The notes under the pieces are model-generated. The model did no database searches and was not told the origin of the DNA. It saw only the letters and a program-made list of their open reading frames with translations. The translations under genes and the position numbers were made by a program. Positions 35,873 through 53,454 of a stretch of DNA of 64,000 nucleotides are shown one piece after another (within the stretch, counting starts at the first letter, position 1; each line of letters starts with the position of its first letter). The DNA is from Molossus alvarezi. Lineage: Eukaryota > Chordata > Mammalia > Chiroptera > Molossidae. The DNA is taken from the NCBI GenBank assembly GCA_037176705.1, contig CM073895.1, positions 6,968,551 through 7,032,550 of the forward strand. Reading direction: 5' to 3'.

Positions 35873-35960
35873 CAGGAGGGGGGCGGGAGTGCAGAGGAAG
35901 GGGTCAACAGGGGAATAAAGGGGGGACATCTGTAATACATTCAACAATAAAGTTAAAAAA
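35873..35960 (+). mobile_element. HAL1 3' end fragment
   Basis: Closely matches the 3' end of the HAL1 at 17.7-19.6 kb: aggggtcaacaggggaataa, then catctgtaatacattcaac and aataaag plus an A-run. 5'-truncated. Confidence 0.75.
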
Positions 35961-36054
35961 AAAATCAACCTTTGAACAAAAGCACTCTTACAGCTCGTGA
36001 CTTAAATCCAAACGAGAAATCACGTGTCGCTACATTTCTAAGCTGTGCTTTATT

Positions 36055-36246
36055 TATTTATTTATTTTTTATCCTCACCCGAGGACATTTTTCCATTTTT
36101 TGTACAGATAGAGTGGGAGGGAGAGAGAGGAAGAGAGAGAGAGAGAGAAACATCGATGTGAAAGGGACACATCGAGCAGTTGCCACCCGCACAACCCAAC
36201 CAGGGCCAGGGACAAGCTGCAACCGAGGTACATGCCCTTAGCGGGG
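36055..36246 (-). mobile_element. Ves SINE, 5'-truncated
   Basis: Reverse Ves lacking the tRNA head. 17-bp duplication ctaagctgtgctttatt at 36038-36054 and 36247-36263. Confidence 0.92.
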
Positions 36247-36283
36247 CTAAGCTGTGCTTTATTAAATAAAAAATTAATAAAGC

Positions 36284-36516
36284 GCCCTGGCCGGTTTGGC
36301 TCAGCGGGTAGAGCGTCGGCCTGCAGTCCCCAGAGACCCTGGTTCCCGCTGAGGGCACGTACCTCGGTTGCAGTTTGTCTCCGGCCCTGGTTGGGTTGTG
36401 CGGGTGGCAACTACTCGATGTGTCCCTTTCACGTCGATGTTTCTCTCTCTCTCTCCCCCTCCCACTCTATCTGAACAAAATATCAAAAAATGTCCTCGGG
36501 TGAGGATAAAAAAAAA
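36284..36516 (+). mobile_element. Ves SINE, full length
   Basis: Duplication aaattaataaagc at 36271-36283 and 36517-36529. Lies 37 bp from the inverted Ves before it. Confidence 0.93.
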
Positions 36517-36939
36517 AAATTAATAAAGCAAAAAAAATAAAGTTAAGAACCCCAAAAGACAAAGTTTTGACCTTATTTTCAAATTCTTGGACTATCTCCA
36601 CTTGTTTGAAACTCATTGGTAGTTCTACTACAGTCCAACCTTTCCACATTGTCAGTCCCTCTCCAGCTAATGACATTTCCTCTTATAATCACAGTTTTCA
36701 TTTCTAATTCAGTAACAGTTAGAAATCTAGCTCTCATTATAACTTCCCTAGCTCTGTGCCTAATGAGAGCGTGCTTCCTTTGCAGGTGCCTTTTTCTGAT
36801 TGTGTTCCAATATTCACACCACCTCACACTAAGTTCTTACAGGACCTTTCAATTGAACTAATTCAGAGCTTCATCAGAATCACATGTGACCTATTATGTA
36901 GCCCCTGGCTTTTGTTCAGCATAGTCTCTAGTCAATCAC

Positions 36940-37500
36940 TCATTTAAAAAATATGTATTGAGTACTTCCCAGGTGCATGTCACTGTGCTAGGTAAGGGAT
37001 AAAGACAGACATTGGTGTCTATCTTACCCTTCATGAGGACAAGGACAAGTCAGCCACATAATGTCCTTGTCCTCATTAAGGGTAAAACAGACACCAATGA
37101 GTTACAGAACTGAATAATTAATTGCAACTATAGCTGAGTGATAAAAGCTGAAATACAACGGTATATGGAAAGACCATATAATTGGGAATCAAACCTTGCA
37201 TCAAGAAGAGCTTCTATGGGATAGTGACATTTAAACTTACACTCGAGGTGTAAGCAGGAGTTAACTAGAGAGTGGGGAGGACAGCACACAGTGGGACCAT
37301 AAACAGGCCACGAGGAAAAAAGAGCTCGGTGACATCAAACTGAGCGAGACCAGATGGTTAGGCCCTAATGAAGCTGGCAGAGGCCAGGCCCAGATTATAG
37401 AGGACTTCAAGGTCTTTATTGCAAAAGTAATGAGAACGACTGAAAGGTTTAAACAAGGATCTGACATGGTTGGATTTGTATTCAAATAGACTATGGCTTT
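36940..37500. repeat. L2-like relic
   Basis: tgtattgagtacttcccagg, gtcactgtgctaggtaaggg and ggacttcaaggtctttattg suggest an old L2; diverged. Contains the hairpin described separately. Confidence 0.4.
37010..37099. repeat. Inverted repeat, 38-bp arms with 14-bp loop
   Basis: Arm 37010-37047 (cattggtgtct...gaggacaaggaca) is the reverse complement of 37062-37099 with three mismatches. It would fold as a long hairpin in DNA or RNA. Confidence 0.93.
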
Positions 37501-40099
37501 AGCATGGAGAACGGACAAAAATAGAACAAGAATGGTATATTAGTCAGCTATTGCTACATAACAAACCACCTCAAAACTCAGTGGCTTAGACAAGAATTTA
37601 TTTTTGTTCAGGCATCTGTAAATTGCCTATTACGGGTCTACTTCAGGCCATGGGTTGACTATGACTCTGCTGGGTTGGGCTGGTATCAGCAGGGTTTAGC
37701 TAAAGATTGGGATTATGTCTGTTCCACATGTCCCCTCAATTCTCTTTGGACCAGATGCTACACAGGGCATATTCCTCTTCTGATGAATGCCAGAAGCGTA
37801 AGAGCATCAAGTCAAACTGAGGAAGCACATTGAAGACCTCTTCAGGAGTCATATCCATAAACATATCCTTGACCAAATCCAGTTTCATGGCCAGGCCCTA
37901 AACAGTGGGATAAGGAAATATATTTCACCCCATGGTAGGGAGGTGAGAATATTTGTTGAATAACACCCAAATATATCAAGGCAGTTACGATGAAGGTATT
38001 TTGCATTGGGATGGAAACTAAACAGACAGTAGTCTATTGCTTCCCTCATCCTAAGCCATCTTGCTTTAGCTCCCAAACAAGAGCTTTAATTTCCCAAAAG
38101 CCTTTATCAGATGGGATGTAAAACTAGTGTAATATTATCAGCCTAGAATTACTCTGATCATTTACAGAACAGTGTAGGGTCCTTAACCCCAACTTTTTCA
38201 TTGAGTCTGTGGATGTAGTAGATATGATTTGTAAGTGACCAGAAGCACATGCTGTAATGAAGGTTTTACAAGTTTTAAGAAACAAGTTGGTCCCTTTTTA
38301 CACTTATTTCTAAGGCAACATGAGATGAATTTCTTCCTGTCAAGGCTGGCTCCAGCTTGCCCAGAAATGTTCACTCTTCTGTCCGTTGCTCCAAGGCTAC
38401 CTACCAATTCTACAATGTTTTCCACATGGAAAGGCATAGTAGGTACTCAATCTACTGGGGTGGGTATGGCACACTGTTATGCACCCTCATCAATTCTTAG
38501 ATATAATGTTATTATTATTTTTTCTTTGATGTATTATTTAAGGGGAAAAGAAAATGCTTTCCCCAGAGCCCTGATTTCTCATCCCACCTTCTCGGGCTCA
38601 GCTCTAACTGGGGCCCACCCTTTTCTTCCCTTCCGCAGTTAGGCATGCACAGCAGCAGTCCTGGGTCTGTCATAGGAAGCTAGTCTTGCTGTGGACATCA
38701 ATACTTGGGTGGGGTGGGAGGCTGAGGGGAGAGCAGCCCTGTGGGGAGTAAAAGTGAACTATTTTTAGCCAAATTCAAGTGGAAGCAATTCACTTAAAGA
38801 ATCCAAAGGCTTCAGCAGTATCTCAGATTGACTGTAATGAGTAGTTAGACTGAAATAGCTCCAGGCTCCAGGGGGTAGACCAACCTATTGAGGACCTCTC
38901 CTGGAAGATAAAAAGGCACTTTTATAGCTTGCATCATGTAGTGTCAGCCTCTTCCATGCCCCTAGCACAGCGCTCAGCAGGCAGTATTTCTGCTCATCTT
39001 ACTAATTGGTGGCTAAATACAGACGGAAAAGAAAGGGACACTTATTTCACCAATAAGGAGAAAAGCTTTCTTAGGAAGAAGACAGGCTCGCAGAGAAGAG
39101 GAGGGAGTCCTTAAGAAAGTGTATAGGTGACACTTGTGACTTTTAAAAACAACTCTGAGCAGGCAATTTCCACTTAATTTCTTTTCAGAGTAGGAGACAG
39201 AGAAGCAGCACGCTAAAGGGGCTACAGTGTCTGCAAGAGATAAAGGAACCAGTTTTAATTTGCCTTCCATTTCTGCTGTTCATGACACCCTGCTGAGACA
39301 GACCATAATATTAACGCACAAATTCCCACAACCCAGTAACATTCTTTCATTAGGTTGTCTTGGGTATTTATAAGATCTCTTTAGCACAACTTATATCATT
39401 AAGAGAAAATATAACAGAAAAAGTAAATTATCTCACCTCCAAGAAAGGAAAAAACAGTGGTAACAGAATTGTGGGCTTTTCCCCATATTAATTTTACATT
39501 ATGATCTTTATTTCCCATTACTTCAAATATCTAGAATATGAACACAAGCTTCCTTTAGTCAAACCAAACACAATGCCTCCATTTTATTTAATATTCTTAA
39601 AATGTATATGTTAACATTTTAAACAATTTTAAATAAAAGTAGGATCATTTAACTTTTATACAGTTCCTTATACTATAGTTTCAAAGTAATTTATACAGTT
39701 AATCACCATTTCTCATAAAATAGCTACATGAATAGCTGGAAGGTGACTTGACAAAATGGAATAAAAATTAAATATAAGAACGGCAGAATTTGAAAAATGG
39801 AATAATGAGGTTCAGGACATGCTACCCCAAAATCTGGCATCTTGGCATTTTAAGATGAAGGAATTTGAGAAATGGCAGGTGCAGAAAAGACTTTTGACCT
39901 TCCCCTGAAGGCCATCATAAAACCCTCTTAAGAGGTGCCTTCCCAATACCTGGAGGAAAAGAGCATCCCTATCTCCTGAAGATGAGGGACAGAGAGAAAT
40001 CTGAACAAACAGATGTTGTTTTCCCATTTACTACATTTAGCTTGCCCTTGTTCTATCTCATCTTTCCATGACATTTCACTCTTCATCCAAGCTACCATA

Positions 40100-40292
40100 G
40101 CCCTGGCCAGGTGGCTCAGTTTGTTGGAGTGTTGTTCCATACACCAAAAGGTTGCAGGTTCGATTCCCAGTCAAGGCACACACCTAGGTTGCAGATTTGA
40201 TCCTGGATTGGGGTGCCTATGGGAAATAACCAATGTTTCTCTGTCGCTCTCTAAAAAAATCAATAAACATATCCTTGGGTGAGGATTAAAAA
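40100..40292 (+). mobile_element. Ves-related SINE
   Basis: Head gccctggccaggtggctcag, tail catatccttgggtgaggatt. Duplication agcta(c/g)cata at 40090-40099 and about 40306-40315. Confidence 0.88.
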
Positions 40293-41514
40293 AAATTTTA
40301 TTTTAAAGCTAGCATAAAAATAGGTTTAATTGTTTTTCTGGGTCTGTATTTCCTTATGAAGGATTCCATGTCACATAAAACTTACATTAAATAAATTTCT
40401 ATGCTTTTCTCTTATTAGTCTGTCTCTTGTTATAGGAGTCTCAACCAAGAACATAAAAAGAAAATATATTTTCCCTCTCTTACAGTAGTATTTTAACTTT
40501 CTCTCCATTTAATATTCTCCAAAACAACTTACTAATACAAATGTTTTAATGAGCTACACAGTTTATAAGAGTGATTAAAAGATGAGATAAAATTATGGTT
40601 GAAAGAGATCACTTAGATAAAATTATATAGATCAGGATTATTTCCTAGCATAATATTCTATATAACTACACATCTGAAATAATGTTTCTAAGAAACCAGC
40701 TAACCATGATAGAGTAACATATATTTTTTCAATTGTGAGGTCTATTTAAAACACAATTTTATCCCTTTAAAAGAAACCTCTTGGTGATGCAGCTGGATAT
40801 CTAAACTTCTATTATATATAAATACTTAAAAGTCTATTAAAAAAAAGGATTCACATCAATATCAATTTTAGAAAATGTAACAGATAGAGCCAAATATTGT
40901 GTCTGCATCTATCAGCACTCAGTGTCTGAGGAAAGAGTAAATGACATAATCTGAAGAGGTAGCAGATAGAAACTTTCCTTGCTCCAACACTGTCATTAAG
41001 ATTTTTCCAAAACATGTTTTATTATCCTCAATTTCAAGACATAATCCTCACCAGGGAAAAGCACATTTTTAGTTTTTCAAGCCAAAAGGGCTCAGTACAC
41101 ACAATTTGTCCAGTGCTTTGATTGTAACAAAATTAACCTGGTACAATCAGCCCTCCCACTCAGGCAGAGCAGCACTGTGGGAGGCCCAAGTGCCTTGTAG
41201 GAGCAATGACACTGGTCTTGTCCAACTCCTCCAGAAGCTCACAAGGTAAAAGACAGAGCCCACATTTCCAAGAGTGAAAAGTGGATTTAGGTACGTCTCC
41301 ACACACACCTTCATGTGGAATCGTGCTCATGGTACCTTCTTGTGGGGGAACAAACACTCATACTTCTGGCAGGATGAGAAGAAACGCCATAGGCTGAGTG
41401 TTATTGTTTAGCTAAGGGGCTGAGAGTTCACCTGTTTGTTCCAAATATACAAATGCTCCTTTCATGAGTAACTATGAAACAAAATATTTAAATAAGTGAA
41501 TATATGCTCAGAGC

Positions 41515-41547
41515 TTTATAAACCAAATTTAAAATTTGGTTTATAAA
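41515..41547. repeat. 33-bp perfect palindrome
   Basis: tttataaaccaaattt and its exact reverse complement flank a single central base. Confidence 0.95.
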
Positions 41548-41627
41548 AGTACAATTTACCAAGACCTGGAATAAACTTGATGTAAAATTTGAAATGCTAA
41601 CAAAGTTTTCTTTTTTCTTTTATTTTA

Positions 41628-41713
41628 ACGTATATGCCCTAACTGGGGATCGAACCCACAACCTTGGCACACCGGGACAATGCTCCAACCAAATGAGCTA
41701 TTCAGTCAGGGCA
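41628..41713 (-). mobile_element. Head-only (3'-truncated) Ves-related fragment
   Basis: Reverse head region (atgctccaaccaaatgagct, tcagtcagggca) with no CT-rich body or tail. Confidence 0.75.
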
Positions 41714-41749
41714 GGTTATCTTCTTCTTTATTTGTTTTTTAGAAATATG

Positions 41750-41939
41750 TATGTTTTAAATGATTTTGAGAGAGGGGTAGGGAGAAAGAGAAACATCAAT
41801 GTGACACTGATCAGCTGCCCTCTGCATGCCCACTAGGGATCAAGCCGGAAACCCAGGTATATGCCCTGACCAGGTATAGAACCGGCGATCTCTTGCTGCA
41901 CAGGACAATGCCCAACCAACTGGGCCACACTGGCCAGGA
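41750..41939 (-). mobile_element. Ves-related SINE
   Basis: Reverse element from ttttaaatgattttgagaga to ggccacactggccaggac. Confidence 0.85.
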
Positions 41940-42280
41940 CAATTTTTTGTTTTTTTAAGAAGTAGTAAAAGCACCACATTTTATAAGGTCATAATCAAAC
42001 CAGGGTTAAGGCAACCAGTTATCATCTAATCCAGGCCAAATATCTACTTTTGCCTAAATTACCTATCTCTTTGATTATCATTGAGGATAAATTTCAGTTT
42101 TCAACTTGGCTTGGTTTATGAGTATTGGAGGAATAATACCAGGCCTAAAAGAACCAGGTTTTACACACAAACCAAAAAAGCATTAACCTCCTCTTATAGG
42201 AAAGAACACCCCCATGTAATATGACAATTGAACAGTAACAACAAAAATAGTACCCCACCTACTAAGATATATATATATAT

Positions 42281-42508
42281 TTTTTTTATCCTCACTCGAA
42301 GACATTTTTCCATTTTTTGTTCAGATAGAGTGGGAGGGGGAGAGAGGAAGAGAGAGAAAAAGGGAAACATCGAGCAGCTGCCACCCGCAGGACCAACCAG
42401 GGCCGGGGACAAACTGCAACCGAGGCATGCGCCCTTAGCGGGAACCGAACCCAGGTCTCTCTGGACCGCAGGCCAACGCTCTAACCGCTGAGCCAAACCG
42501 GCCAGGGC
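42281..42508 (-). mobile_element. Ves SINE, full length
   Basis: Reverse Ves from tttttatcctcactcgaaga to gagccaaaccggccagggct. Confidence 0.92.
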
Positions 42509-43329
42509 TATTTTAGTATAAACAGACATAATTAAGATAACTTAAGCTCTTAAACCAAGTATTGAAATTATGACTATAACACAAAATCAGAGGTTCTTAT
42601 GGAAAGGCCTCAAAAATTCAAGGCCACAGTTGCCAGAAGTTGGGGGTAGAGGATCTGTGGCTAATGCGTAATCTTACAAAGAACCCTTACTAGCAGCATC
42701 TTCCTCTTTTCTAACTCAAAATTGATGGCTTTCCTTGACTTCCTTCATGGAAAATAACTTTTTTACTAATTTAGTTATTTTTCATTGTAGTCCACTGTCT
42801 GAGGCTGCAAAATGTGATCATCTTAGAGAAAGACAAGCATTAGGCAATTTCCAACTGACAGCCTCAAACCTCTCAACTTTCCTCCTTCTGTTTCTAGCAG
42901 CATGGACTCTCCATTGTGTACTCTTGAGAACACTACTGACCCCTTGTGTCTGAGGCCCTTTCAGCATTATAGTCTTTCCACTGTGCTATCAGCGTGAGCA
43001 GGGAGGAGGATTTCAAAAAGAGTTAGGATGCCAAAAGGACATAATCTAGGGGAGCATTTAGAAGAGCTATATTTTAAACCTGTGTTTTTACGACTTAATG
43101 AAAATATTAAATGCTAGATAACCCAGCTTCTAAATCTTTTAATTCCAGGCCAAGACAGACTGGGAGCAATTACAGCTTGTTCAGGGTCTGTGGGAATGCT
43201 AGCAGTTTTAATTTACATATTAATGCTGTAAAACATTTTTAGAGGCAAAGATGAGCATTCTTTGGTCTTAATAATGAATAGAACAGGGGAAAAAATGGAC
43301 AGGAATGTAGTTTAAAAGCTCTAGGCAAA

Positions 43330-43579
43330 TCCTGGCTGGTTTGGCTCAGCGGTTAGAGTGTCGGCCTGCGGTCCAGAGAGACCTGGGTTTGGTTCCCACT
43401 AAGGGCACGTACCTCTGTTGCAGTTTGTCCCTGGCCCCTGTTGGGGCCGTGTGGGTGGCAGCCAGTCGAAGTGTCTCTCTCAAGTCAATGCTTCTCTCTC
43501 TCTCTCCCACCCTCTCTCCCTCTCGCTCTATCTGAAGATGAATGCAAAAATGTCCTCAGGTGAGGATAAAAGAAAAAAA
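43330..43579 (+). mobile_element. Ves SINE, full length
   Basis: Exact 15-bp duplication aaagctctaggcaaa at 43315-43329 and 43580-43594. Confidence 0.95.
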
Positions 43580-44284
43580 AAAGCTCTAGGCAAAATGGTC
43601 TGGGTTTATCTTTTTCTGTAATAATTTCAAATTATCCATCTTTCACTGTAATAAGATACCACAGCAATGGTGGGTTTGCAGTCTTTTCTTTTGCCCAAGA
43701 TAACCATTCTTTGGTTGAGTGTTTTCAATAAAAGGTCTAACAATCCATCTGTCCCAACTCCAACTCCTTCTTGGGAACAACTCAATTCTATTTCTTGGTT
43801 TCTTCCTCTACCACCCACCTAGAATGCTTATCTTACCGCTCACAGGATAAAACAAAACACTGAAACTCAGGAATTGTTTTAAATTATTAGATTTCATTAA
43901 ACAGCTCAGTTGGACACTTGCTCATTGGAATTTACTTCTGCTTCAACTCCACTTCTTTGAAAAATGCAAGAACTATTTTCATTAAAATATTAGCTTGACC
44001 CAAGGATGTAAAAAAGTTAGCTGCCTCAGCATGAGTTATTGCAGTCTGAGACCTCCCAAGAGGTCTTAAAAACTAGAAGATTAAATATAGCAAAACATGA
44101 ACAGGAAACATAGTTTGCAAGTCATTTAATAACTATAGCTGTATAGAATTTTCAAATTATTTTTCTGAATACCAAATTTGTGAAACAAAATATATCATAT
44201 GGCCCTTGAAAGAACTTTTAGTGGTGGATTAACTCCAATGCAAAACTTCTTTCTGTACTAAGGAAGAGAGGGGAATGCACAGTA

Positions 44285-44430
44285 ATCCTATGTGCTAGGT
44301 AGGTCCTATTATCCCCACTGAAAAGAGGAAAATGAGGCTCAAGAAGATGAAGTAATCTATCAAAGGTCACATGGCCATGACTGGCAGTGTCTTGCCAGGC
44401 ACTGCAACTTGACCTCTTAAAGGAAGATTA
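44285..44430. repeat. MIR relic
   Basis: cctattatccccactgaaaa, gaggaaaatgaggctcaaga and aggtcacatggcc. Confidence 0.6.
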
Positions 44431-44639
44431 CTTTTAAAGTGAGTACTAGTCATTACTTACAAAATGAATACATTTATGTGGTTAATTACAAAATATTTCA
44501 CCTTTGTTGGTCTTATAGAAAGTTTAAGGGAAATCAAAATTAAGGACTCCAAATTCATCTAGGCCCCTATCAAATAAAAAATATTCCTACTTTTCCTCAT
44601 CCTACTACTGGAGGGGAAGGAGAGAGCTTTCTATGGCTT

Positions 44640-45185
44640 AAAACAACAACACAGCAATTCCACTCCTAGATAAATGTCCAAAAGAAGTGAAAACAGGTCT
44701 TTAAACAAATACTTACACACAAATATTAATAGCAGCGTTATGCACAATAGCCAATAAGTGGAAAAAACCCAAATGTTCATCAAGAAGTAAATGGAAAAAC
44801 ACATACGGTATCCATGCAAGGGAATATTTTCACCTGTTAAAAGGAATGAAGTACTGATACATGCTACATTGTGGCTTAATCTCGAAAATATTATGCTAAC
44901 TGAAAGAAGCCAGACATAAAAGGTCACATACTGTATGATTCTACTCATATGAAATATCCAGCATAGATAAATCCAGAGATAAAAAGTAAACTAGTGGTGG
45001 CTGCAGGGCTAGAAGGGGATAGGGAGCAACTGCCTAATAGGTAATGGGATCTAATTTAGGAGTGAGGAAAATGGTTTGGAACTAGACAGTGGTGGTGATT
45101 GTGTAACACTAAATGCCACTGAATTGTACACTTCAAAATGGTGAATTTTATGTTATGTGAATTTCACCTCAGTTAAAACAAAAAA
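44640..45185 (+). mobile_element. L1 3' UTR fragment (old L1M)
   Basis: Words of the L1 3' end in order: cagcaattccactcctagat, gcacaatagccaataagtgg, ggtcacatactgtatgattc and aattgtacacttcaaaatgg. Confidence 0.85.
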
Positions 45186-45944
45186 TACAGAATCATGAAA
45201 TAACGATTGACCTAGAATAAGAGCAGGTAATTTGCTTTTTCTTGGTTTGTCACAATTTCAATGAGTTTTTGACCATCATAAACCAATATATAAAAAATTA
45301 CCCATTTACAGTTCCAAATAAGGCATTAATGTAGCTGAGTTCCCCTAATCTGTCCAGTTGACAGAGCACCTAGTTGAATTTACAGTATATATGAAGCTTT
45401 AAAAATGTTTTACATTTGTATAAAGTGCAAAGAAAAAGAATATTGAGAAACACATGAAAGAATATAAAGTAGCCAGAGCCTAGGCAAGAAGCTAACATAC
45501 ATGCATATGGGGAAATCTATACACTTGAGCATACAGAGAGATGGGAACATTCAGAGAGAAACCTGCTTTTCCTCAGAATTTTGTTTCTCCAAAAACTGGC
45601 TAGTAAACAGTAATTTGCAGTTACCACCCAATGGGTTTCAGCAAAGAGGTCACACACAGGGAGGGCCTCTAGCTGCCACTTCCAATTGCTTCCCCGGTGA
45701 AACAACACAGGAGGTTAAGTTACTTCAGGAGACTCTCAACAGGGCTCCCATTGTTCCAAGCTCAAAACTCAGAGATACAATAGGCTCCATTCATCAGGAG
45801 AGCTTACAGGCTAGGGAATGGTCTCTTAGTGACGTTTTGTTGGGACATCAAATTTTTATAAACACAGACTTGTACAAATATGTGTTAATTATTTTTAAAG
45901 ACATCACAGAATAAAAAATAAAATTCAGTGGACACTAAGCTGAG

Positions 45945-46080
45945 ATTCTGGACACCCAAATTTTATCCCCAGCTCTCTGATGTGAGTTTAAGCAAGTCAC
46001 TTGCTGTTTTTGAGACTTGGTTTTCTCACTTGTAAGACAAAATGATTTCTAATATCACTTAGGACTCTAAAAGTCTATGA
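45945..46080. repeat. MIR relic
   Basis: gtttaagcaagtcacttgct then gttttctcacttgtaagaca. Confidence 0.55.
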
Positions 46081-46425
46081 ACACATATGAGGTCTGTTAA
46101 TGTTGCTACTATTCACTCCAACAAGTGGGGATAAATTATGAGCAAAAATGAACCACTAGTTCACATCTTTTCATTTACTATCAGCACCTAAAAACAAAGA
46201 GCCTTAAAAAAAAAAGTCAGGGAAATTATTTTCTATTCTCTTTTAAACAGACAAATCATAATGAATAGGTCTAGTGATGCCCTCATCCCCCCAGTCCAGG
46301 ATCACTCAAGCAGACAGCCCTACACAAAGCACAATGGTGAAGAGCATAAACAGAAGCCACAAGTATGTTTTTCTGTCTCTTTTTCTTAGGTTATTAATGC
46401 ACTCCAAGAATCTCTTGATTTCTTT

Positions 46426-46465
46426 GCAATGACTCAAAATTACCAGCAATGACTCAAAATTACCA
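46426..46465 (+). repeat. 20-bp tandem duplication in the LZIC 3' UTR region
   Basis: gcaatgactcaaaattacca occurs twice in direct succession, perfectly. Confidence 0.95.
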
Positions 46466-46523
46466 GAAGAAAAATGCCATTTACAAAAGGAATGTGATCA
46501 CTGTCCCAGGTTTCCATACCATG

Positions 46524-51999
<5,476 letters not shown>

Positions 52000-52546
52000 C
52001 TATGGGTGTGGGAAAGATAGTTGTGCAAAGAAGTCTACAATTTATATATAAAAGTTAAAACTCATGTAGTAATAACACCCCACAAAAATGCCTGGCAGTC
52101 TTCTTAATTGACAAATTAATTAGAAGTCTTCACTAGTGATCTATCTTAAACAAATTTGATAGATGAAAATACAGATTTATAAGGAAATAGATCAGTTATG
52201 AATACAGATCCATTATAATTAATTATAATATTCTTTTTTATTCTTATTATGTTCCAGGACTTAGAACACTCCTAGTATTATCTTGCTGGTCTTATGTGCA
52301 TTTATCTAATACCCTTACTAATTTATATAACACAGATATCAAGACTGTAATTATGTTGCAAATATTTTCTCTTGTCTCCCGACTTTAAATTCTACTTATA
52401 ATATTTCTGTCACAATAAATTATTATTTTTAATGGTCAAACCTATATTCTCCTTAAGTCTTCTTAGTCTGTGCCCCATAAAAATAGGCTCTAACCATCAA
52501 GATTTTAAAATATATACTATTTTGTATTCTAAAACTTTTATATTTA

Positions 52547-52757
52547 TTAAAATTTTTTAGAAATTGACTTTAAGAGAAAGGAAGGAAGAGGGAGAGAGAG
52601 AAACACTGATGTGACAGAGAAACATTGATTGGTTACCTCTTGCAGGCACCCCTACCGGGGATCAAGCCCACAACATGGGCATGTGCCTTGACCAGGAACT
52701 GAACCAGGGACCTTTCAGTGCACTGGATGTTCAACCAACTGAGCCACATTGGCAGGG
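52547..52757 (-). mobile_element. Ves-related SINE (LZIC intron)
   Basis: Reverse element from tttttagaaattgactttaa to gagccacattggcagggt. Confidence 0.85.
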
Positions 52758-52806
52758 TCTTGGTCTCTGTCTCTGTCTCTGTCTCTCTCTCTTGTGTGTG
52801 TGTGTA
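52758..52806 (+). repeat. (GTCTCT)n and (TG)n simple repeat
   Basis: Tandem gtctct units pass into tctctct and then tgtgtgtgtg, directly at the head side of the SINE. Confidence 0.85.
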
Positions 52807-53177
52807 TAATTTTTCCCCCATTTAGCTCTTTAACCCACCTGCATCTTTTTTTTGTTAATGCTGTGAAGTAAGGGTCTTTTCTTTTCTTTCAAATGGATAG
52901 TCAGTTGCCCCAACACTGTTTACTAGTCAGTATTCATTTATGCCACCTTTAATATACTCAATAGTAAAATTCAAGTCTGTTTCACTGATAATATTCTGGG
53001 CCTAAGGCATTACCATGCAATTTTAATTATTAAGCTTTAGAGCCGGTGTATACTGATAACTGATAAGAAGTTGCTTTTATTACTGTGGGTTTTTCCACCC
53101 AGTAATTCTTGGCTATCCGTATTTATTCTAGATGGATTAAGAATCAGTCCGTCAAGTTTCCTTAAAAATTCAATTAA

Positions 53178-53441
53178 GCCCTAGCTGGTTTGGCTCAGCG
53201 GTTAGAGCATCAGCCCTTGGACCAAACAGTTGCGGGTTTGATTCTGGTCAAGGGCATGTACCTCGGTTGCAATTTGTCCCCGTCGTCCCCAGCCCTGGTT
53301 GGGGTCGTGCAGGAGGCAGCCTCTCGATGTGTCCCTTTCATGTTGATGTTTCTCTCTCTCTCTTCCCCTCTCTCCCAGTCTATCTGAACAACAACAACAA
53401 CAAAAAAAAAAATAGAAAAATGTCCTTGGGTGAGGATAAAA
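53178..53441 (+). mobile_element. Ves SINE, full length (LZIC intron)
   Basis: Head gccctagctggtttggctca, an (AAC)n-bearing tail, end tccttgggtgaggataaa. Similar flanks aaattcaattaa and aaattgaattaa. Confidence 0.9.
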
Positions 53442-53454
53442 AAAAGAAATCATA

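Larger units (their letters stand above)
29700..46400. other. Intergenic region between CTNNBIP1 and LZIC
   Basis: No gene seen. It contains Ves SINEs, an L2 (31.5-32.5 kb), an L1 3' end (44.6-45.2 kb), MIRs and long AT-rich unique stretches (29.7-31.5, 33.4-34.2, 38.0-40.1, 40.3-41.6, 42.5-43.3 and 43.6-44.3 kb) in which I see nothing further. At 37.54-37.90 kb there is an old dispersed repeat, possibly LTR-like, that I cannot name securely. Confidence 0.6.

Noticed and set aside
41627..41940. One long composite SINE
   Set aside because: The two pieces are separate: a head-only fragment to 41713 and a distinct full element from about 41750, each with its own head end.
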